The notes beneath the pieces were generated by a model, which was not told where the DNA came from, ran no database searches, and worked only from the letters and a program-made list of their open reading frames with translations. Below, in pieces: positions 59,326 to 64,000 of a DNA stretch of 64,000 nucleotides (the first letter of the stretch is position 1; the number at the start of each line of letters is the position of its first letter). The DNA comes from an uncultured Paracoccaceae bacterium (GTDB lineage: Bacteria; Pseudomonadota; Alphaproteobacteria; Rhodobacterales; Rhodobacteraceae), in contig CANMQX010000001.1 of NCBI GenBank assembly GCA_947500135.1, positions 434,001 to 498,000 of the forward strand. Direction: 5' to 3'. The position numbers were made by a program, and so were the translations under genes.

Positions 59326-59787
59326 TTAACCCAGACGCCCCTTGACCATCGGTCCGGCCTTACCGAAATCCATCCGGCCCGTGAATTTGCCCTTCAGAAC
59401 CGCCATGACCTTGCCCATGTCGCGGATGCTTGTCGCACCCACTTCAGCGATGGCCTCAGTGACGGCAGCCTCGGCTTCCTCTTCGGTCAATTGTTTGGGC
59501 AGAAACTCCTCTATCACCTTGATTTCAGACAGTTCCTTTTCCGCCAATTCCAGACGGCCGCCCTCTTCATAGGCACGCGCGCTTTCCTGACGCTGCTTGA
59601 CCATCCGTCCCAGGATCGCCAGCACATCATCATTGGAAACGCCGCCCTCTTCATCTGCAGAACCGCGTAGCGCAATATCCTTGTCCTTGATCGCAGCATT
59701 GATCAGCCGCAACGTGGATAGACGATCAGGCTCTTTCGACTTCATCGCATCCTTCAGGGCCGTATTGACCCGGTCTCGCATGTCCAT
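59326..59787 (-). CDS. GatB/YqeY domain protein
   Basis: 153-residue YqeY family protein, which resembles the tail domain of glutamyl-tRNA amidotransferase subunit B. Signature parts are LKDAMKSKEPDRLSTLRLI, VLAILGRMVKQRQESARAYE and the C-terminal GKVMAVLKGKFTGRMDFGKA. It may bind tRNA. GGGAG precedes the ATG by 5 bases. It diverges from carA. Confidence 0.93.
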   Translation of the reverse strand: MDMRDRVNTALKDAMKSKEPDRLSTLRLINAAIKDKDIALRGSADEEGGVSNDDVLAILGRMVKQRQESARAYEEGGRLELAEKELSEIKVIEEFLPKQLTEEEAEAAVTEAIAEVGATSIRDMGKVMAVLKGKFTGRMDFGKAGPMVKGRLG

Positions 59788-59955
59788 GAAAACTCCCGTT
59801 CATGACCGTAAAACGAACCGGCACCCTAGCGTGGTTGGACAAGGCTGACAAGGCGGGCTTGCGCCACGTCAGCCCTTGTTTCTAAGGCGACGATCCGGCC
59901 TTGACCCTAAGGGCGGACACCCGTAAACCCGGCCCAATTTGGCTGCAGGGGATGG

Positions 59956-61128
59956 ATGATCATGGCACAGGGCAAACCGCAGAAACCCACCGCATGTCTG
60001 GCACTTGCAGATGGCACCGTGTTTTACGGCATCGGGTTCGGATCCACTGGCGAAACCGTGGCAGAGCTGTGTTTTAACACCGCCATGACCGGTTATCAGG
60101 AAATCATGACCGACCCATCCTATGCCGGACAGGTCGTCACATTCACTTTTCCCCATATCGGCAATACCGGGGTGAACCCCGAGGATGACGAAACAGCTGA
60201 TCCCGTTGCGGCGGGGATGGTGGTGAAATGGGATCCCACGCAAGCCTCCAACTGGCGCGCCACGGCGGAACTGACAGATTGGCTGGCCAGCCGAAACCGG
60301 ATCGGCATGGGCGGCATCGACACACGGCGACTGACCCGGGCCATCCGGCAACAGGGCGCGCCACATGTGGCCTTGGCACATGACCCCGACGGAAATTTTG
60401 ATATTGAGGCGCTGGTCGCGAAAGCCCGCGCATTTCAAGGGCTTGAAGGGCTTGATCTGGCCAAGGATGTCACATGCGCACAGTCCTACACATGGAATGA
60501 AATGCGGTGGGCCTGGCCCGAAGGGTACCGCCCGCAAACCAACGCCGAACATAAAGTCGTGGCCATCGACTACGGCGCAAAACGCAATATCCTGCGCTGT
60601 TTGGCCAGTGCTGGTTGCGATGTGACCGTCCTGCCCGCCACCGCCACCGCAGAGGATGTGCTGGCACTGAAGCCTGATGGTGTTTTCCTGTCCAATGGGC
60701 CCGGCGATCCGGCGGCAACAGGTGCCTATGCGGTGCCAATGATCAAGGCCGTGCTTGAAACGCAAATCCCGGTCTTTGGGATTTGCCTTGGACACCAGAT
60801 GCTTGCCCTCGCGCTTGGGGCCAAAACGATCAAGATGAATCACGGCCATCACGGTGCGAACCACCCCGTTAAGGATATGGAAACCGGGAAGGTAGAGATT
60901 ACCTCCATGAATCACGGCTTCACCGTCGACAGTCAGACATTGCCGGACGGTGTGATCGAAACCCATGTGTCACTTTTTGACGGCAGCAATTGCGGTATCC
61001 GCGTCGCAGACCGACCTGTCTTTAGTGTGCAATACCACCCCGAGGCCAGCCCCGGCCCGCAAGACAGCTACTACCTGTTTGAACGGTTCGCACACGCTAT
61101 GAGCGAACGGCTTGCAACCTCTAGTTGA
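59956..61128 (+). CDS. carA: Carbamoyl phosphate synthase small subunit
   Basis: 390-residue glutaminase subunit that supplies ammonia to CarB for arginine and pyrimidine synthesis. The N-terminal domain has the family motif VAELCFNTAMTGYQEIMTDP. The class I amidotransferase domain has the nucleophile cysteine in FGICLGHQMLALALG and the His/Glu pair in VQYHPEASPGP. The start is ATG 59956 or the ATG two codons on (59962); GGGG lies just before. carB is not next to it. Confidence 0.97.
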   Translation: MIMAQGKPQKPTACLALADGTVFYGIGFGSTGETVAELCFNTAMTGYQEIMTDPSYAGQVVTFTFPHIGNTGVNPEDDETADPVAAGMVVKWDPTQASNWRATAELTDWLASRNRIGMGGIDTRRLTRAIRQQGAPHVALAHDPDGNFDIEALVAKARAFQGLEGLDLAKDVTCAQSYTWNEMRWAWPEGYRPQTNAEHKVVAIDYGAKRNILRCLASAGCDVTVLPATATAEDVLALKPDGVFLSNGPGDPAATGAYAVPMIKAVLETQIPVFGICLGHQMLALALGAKTIKMNHGHHGANHPVKDMETGKVEITSMNHGFTVDSQTLPDGVIETHVSLFDGSNCGIRVADRPVFSVQYHPEASPGPQDSYYLFERFAHAMSERLATSS

Positions 61129-61137
61129 GAATCATTC

Positions 61138-61154
61138 TTAACTGATCATTAACC
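61138..61154 (+). promoter_or_regulatory. CtrA box upstream of the glycosyltransferase gene
   Basis: TTAACTGATCATTAACC is a perfect TTAA-N7-TTAACC CtrA site, 41 bp before the ATG at 61195. It probably places this gene in the CtrA regulon. Confidence 0.75.
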
Positions 61155-61194
61155 CTGTTACGGCATGCTCATTCAGGGGCGTGTCGAGGGTGCG

Positions 61195-63108
61195 ATGTTT
61201 CATTTTAACCAGCATAAACAAGGCACAGATTTCGAAAAAGCGCCGGGCGCGCCGCAAGATCAGCTGAGCCGCCAGTTGATGAAACGTTCCCTGATTTCCT
61301 ATGACGATGCCAGCATTGCAGAGGCGACAGCGATGCAGCGCGAATCGCGGCTCGCCGATATCTATGTGCGCAGCTACGGCGTATCGCAGTTGTCGATCGC
61401 CGATATCTTTGCCGCCGGTGCGGGCGCGCAACTGATCAACCCTGTCGAAGACGCGCCAGAACGTGATCTGCTAGTGGCATATGGCCCCGAACGCTGCCTG
61501 CGGCACGGCTTGTTGCCGTGGCGGGAAATTGGCGGGACAACCATCATCCTGACCGCACAGCCTGATCTGTTCGAAAATCATCGCATTGAATTAACGTCGA
61601 TTTTTGGCCCCGTCCGTATGGCCGTCACGACAGAGGATCAGTTGGCACGCACCATCAGTTTCATGTTCGGGCGCAAAATGGCAGGCCAGGCTGAAACACG
61701 GGTCAGGCAGGCAGAAAGCTGTCGACACTGGAATGCATCACATGCGGGCTGGGCCGGGTTTGCAGCCGTCGCAATCGGGGGCATCACGGCATATCTGACA
61801 CCGCAAGCATTCTTCGCCGTGCTGACAGGCTGGGCCATTCTGGTTCTGCTGCTGAACACGGCATTACGGGCCACAGCCGCGATCACCAATTGGCGCAAAC
61901 CGCCAAAACCCAAAAAGGCCGTGATCCTGTCTCGCCTGCCGGTTATCACCATGCTGGTGCCGCTTTACAACGAAACAGCCATCGCAGAACATCTGCTGAC
62001 CCGGCTCAAGGCGTTGGACTACCCGCGCGAGCTGCTGGACGTTTGCCTGATCCTTGAGGCCGATGACGTCACCACCCGCGCCACATTGGGGCGCACGATC
62101 CTACCCACTTGGATGCGCCCGATCGTGGTGCCCACCGGCACGATCAAAACCAAGCCGCGCGCCATGAACTACGCGCTGGAATTTGCCCGTGGCAGTATTA
62201 TCGGCATCTGGGATGCCGAAGATGCGCCCGCCCCCGACCAGCTGAGGGTGATCGCGAACGGCTTTGCCAATTGCAGCCCTAAAACTGTTTGTTTACAGGG
62301 TGTTCTGGACTATTATAACGCGAGCGCAAACTGGCTGACCCGGTGTTTCACCATCGAATATGCAGGCTGGTTCCGGGTCATCCTTCCGGGTTTTCAAACA
62401 CTTGGTCTGGTCATCCCTTTGGGTGGCACAACGCTGTTTTTTCGGCGTGATGCGTTGGAAACATTGGGCGGATGGGATGCGCATAATGTAACCGAGGATG
62501 CTGATCTGGGCGTGCGCCTGGCGCGCTATGGCTACCGCACCGAATTGATCAACACCGTGACCGAAGAAGAGGCGAATGGACGCGCCTGGACATGGGTGAA
62601 ACAGCGGTCCCGCTGGCTCAAAGGGTATGCCATCACCTATGGGGTCCATATGCGCGACCCTGTCCAGCTTTGGCGTGATCTGGGGCCGAAACGGTTTTTT
62701 GGGTTGCAACTGCTATTACTCGGTACCTTGTCGCAATTTGCACTGGCGCCGGTCCTTTGGACATTCTGGCTGCTGCCCTTCGGCATCGATCACCCGCTTA
62801 GCGGGCTGATTGCGCCCTGGGCCTTCTGGTTGCTCGCTGGGCTGTTTGTCACATCGGAACTTGTCGGGTTTGCGGTCGCCGCAGCCGGGGTTCGCAAGGC
62901 AGGCAAATCATGGCTGATCAAATGGGCGGTGTCCCTACAGTTCTATTTCCCGCTTGCAGCAGTGGCGGCATATAAGGGGCTGGTCGAACTGGCGTGGAAA
63001 CCGTTCTACTGGGACAAGACCGCACATGGCGTTCTGCTGCCGGAGGAATGGCAGAACCGGGTTACTCCGCCGCCTCTACCGCCTGCGCATCCAGTTTCAA
63101 CCGGGTAA
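61195..63108 (+). CDS. GspE-N domain glycosyltransferase 2 membrane protein
   Basis: 637-residue fusion protein. The first 150 residues look like the N-terminal domain of type II secretion ATPases (LADIYVRSYGVSQLSIADIF, RCLRHGLLPWREIGGTTIIL), a fold that in MshE binds cyclic di-GMP. Two membrane helices follow (about residues 185-220), then a family 2 glycosyltransferase core with ILEADD, the DAED variant of the acceptor motif (IWDAEDAPAPDQL), TEDADLGVRL and the QRSRW motif KQRSRWLKGY. Four or so C-terminal helices end it. It is cellulose-synthase-like and makes or exports a polysaccharide. I chose 61195 because GAGGG precedes it; 61165 is an alternative. Confidence 0.85.
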   Translation: MFHFNQHKQGTDFEKAPGAPQDQLSRQLMKRSLISYDDASIAEATAMQRESRLADIYVRSYGVSQLSIADIFAAGAGAQLINPVEDAPERDLLVAYGPERCLRHGLLPWREIGGTTIILTAQPDLFENHRIELTSIFGPVRMAVTTEDQLARTISFMFGRKMAGQAETRVRQAESCRHWNASHAGWAGFAAVAIGGITAYLTPQAFFAVLTGWAILVLLLNTALRATAAITNWRKPPKPKKAVILSRLPVITMLVPLYNETAIAEHLLTRLKALDYPRELLDVCLILEADDVTTRATLGRTILPTWMRPIVVPTGTIKTKPRAMNYALEFARGSIIGIWDAEDAPAPDQLRVIANGFANCSPKTVCLQGVLDYYNASANWLTRCFTIEYAGWFRVILPGFQTLGLVIPLGGTTLFFRRDALETLGGWDAHNVTEDADLGVRLARYGYRTELINTVTEEEANGRAWTWVKQRSRWLKGYAITYGVHMRDPVQLWRDLGPKRFFGLQLLLLGTLSQFALAPVLWTFWLLPFGIDHPLSGLIAPWAFWLLAGLFVTSELVGFAVAAAGVRKAGKSWLIKWAVSLQFYFPLAAVAAYKGLVELAWKPFYWDKTAHGVLLPEEWQNRVTPPPLPPAHPVSTG

Positions 63109-63715
63109 CAAAAGCCTTGGATATATGTTCGCGCAGGGCCTGATCAGCCGCATCGCCATCGCCCACCTCAATCGCTTCAACGATCCTAGCATGTTCCTCC
63201 AAGGTACCTTCGGTCCGACCTTCCGCAGCAAGCGATGTTGTTGCCAGCAAGGCCATTGACCGATGCACAAGGTCAAGCTGCTGCACCAGAAACCTGTTAT
63301 GCGAAGCAAGGTGAATTTGTTTGTGAAACCGGCGGTTCGCACGGCTTAACGCCTGCGGATCACCGACCAGTTTCTTGTCTTCCTCCAGCATATCGCGCAG
63401 CACCTTCACCTCTTCGGGGGCCGCGTGACGGGCAGCCAGTCTTGCCGCCAGCCCTTCCAGTTCACTGCGAACGACATAAAGTTCCGACAATTGCGAATGA
63501 TCCAGCGATGCCACGATCAATGACCGGCCATCGCGGGTCAGCAGTGACTGGGTTTCAAGCCGTTGCAGCGCCTCACGAATTGGGGTGCGGGACACGCCAA
63601 ACCGATCCGCCAACTCGCTTTCCACCAGCCGGTCGCCGGGCTTGTAGACATGGCTGTCAATTGCTTCAAGGATCAGGACATAAGCGTCCTTTTGGGATGT
63701 GCGCGGGTCATGCAT
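63062..63715 (-). CDS. GntR regulator, FadR subfamily (FCD domain)
   Basis: 217-residue GntR regulator. The winged helix reads GDRLVESELADRFGVSRTPIREALQRLE; the FCD ligand domain has RSELEGLAARLAARH and the metal-site histidines in NRRFHKQIHLASHNRF and EEHARIVEAIEVGDGD. FCD proteins usually sense carboxylates or sugar acids with a bound metal. The 3' end overlaps the glycosyltransferase gene by 47 bp in convergent orientation. The start at 63715 has AAAGG upstream; 63748 is possible. The target operon is not in view. Confidence 0.9.
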   Translation of the reverse strand: MHDPRTSQKDAYVLILEAIDSHVYKPGDRLVESELADRFGVSRTPIREALQRLETQSLLTRDGRSLIVASLDHSQLSELYVVRSELEGLAARLAARHAAPEEVKVLRDMLEEDKKLVGDPQALSRANRRFHKQIHLASHNRFLVQQLDLVHRSMALLATTSLAAEGRTEGTLEEHARIVEAIEVGDGDAADQALREHISKAFVTRLKLDAQAVEAAE

Positions 63716-63818
63716 CGGCAAGGAACCTTTCCTAATGTTCCAGACCATACGCCCGCCCCGCATCGGCAATCAAGTCAAAGCGATTGCGCCCCTAACAGCA
63801 CAGCCGTAGAAAGCCGCC

Positions 63819-64000
63819 ATGGTTGCCAGATATTTCGCACATGTCGACACATGGGTTTTTGACCTCGACAACACGCTTTACCCGCCATCAGCGGACCTGT
63901 TTGGCCGGATGGATACGCGTTTCGCCACCTATGTGACACGGCTGACCGGGCTTGACCGGGATCGCGCGCTGAAACTTTGTGCCGAATACTGGGATCACTA
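63819..64000 (+). CDS. HAD pyrimidine 5'-nucleotidase, 5' part
   Basis: First 60 residues of a HAD-superfamily hydrolase; the gene runs off the right edge. The nucleophile motif DLDNT is in TWVFDLDNTLYPPSADLFG, and the next residues (MDTRFATYVTRLTGLDRDRA) match the pyrimidine 5'-nucleotidase/SDT1-like family, which removes phosphate from UMP/CMP. It diverges from the FadR-type regulator with about 100 bp between. Confidence 0.88.
   Translation, partial: MVARYFAHVDTWVFDLDNTLYPPSADLFGRMDTRFATYVTRLTGLDRDRALKLCAEYWDH

Overview
The window is a high-GC, gene-dense chromosomal segment of an alphaproteobacterium, most likely a marine Rhodobacterales (Roseobacter group) member. The indicators are three-part TRAP transporters, a fused PntA transhydrogenase subunit, the dac-tmk-holB-tatD-phnP gene order, DUF3422 and DUF2244 proteins, an aa3-type ctaD, and two perfect CtrA boxes (TTAA-N7-TTAACC). 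I saw no insertion sequence, prophage, CRISPR array or rRNA. Two tRNA genes are present, Ser-TGA and Leu-GAG.

Layout. 1-3.4 kb: end of a peptide/nickel-type ABC importer (binding protein and two permeases). 3.4-5.4 kb: DUF3422 protein and an RluE-type pseudouridine synthase. 5.4-10.7 kb: an orphan type VI secretion VgrG island on the minus strand, running phospholipase D-like protein, VgrG, membrane-anchored unknown, unknown, PAAR tip. 11-14.1 kb: pntAB. 14.2-18 kb: methyltransferase-like membrane protein, ankyrin protein, short-chain dehydrogenase, YihY membrane protein, P-loop kinase. 18.1-21.8 kb: a TRAP transporter with a fumarylacetoacetase-family hydrolase. 21.8-25.8 kb: a Pqi lipid-transport operon with PqiA split into two genes. 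25.8-28.9 kb: heme oxygenase plus bacteriophytochrome histidine kinase with a CtrA box upstream. 29.2-32 kb: RTX metalloprotease and a TbpB-like lipoprotein. 32-38 kb: tRNA-Ser and a cell-envelope/replication operon (RlpA-like SPOR lipoprotein, DacC, Tmk, HolB, TatD, PhnP-like). 38-39.6 kb: AEC transporter and a ParB-fold-like unknown.

39.6-47.4 kb is the most interesting catabolic block. A GntR regulator and a Gfo/Idh/MocA protein diverge from a tightly coupled set: SsuD-like flavin monooxygenase, YdhF-type aldo-keto reductase, flavin reductase and a complete TRAP transporter. The enzyme set matches the oxidative sulfoquinovose desulfurisation route (SmoC, SmoB, SmoA, SmoD). Here it carries a TRAP system instead of the SmoFGH ABC importer, and possibly an NAD-dependent sulfoquinovosidase in the Gfo/Idh/MocA protein. 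This assignment is inference from gene content.

47.5-54 kb is mixed accessory DNA: SNase-like nuclease, Sel1 protein, di-haem peroxidase, an unknown protein, tRNA-Leu, lipB, and a membrane protein with eight C-x7-C Sel1-like repeats. 54-64 kb is housekeeping: ctaD, an ArsR/AHSA1 pair, an NDH-2-like oxidoreductase, DUF2244, YqeY, carA, a GspE-N/glycosyltransferase fusion behind a CtrA box, a FadR-type GntR regulator, and the start of a HAD pyrimidine 5'-nucleotidase cut by the window end. Two intergenic repeat families are notable: a paired palindromic REP-like element (1.25 and 18.02 kb), and an element with four CCGAC cores at exact 11-bp spacing (10.89 and 59.26 kb).
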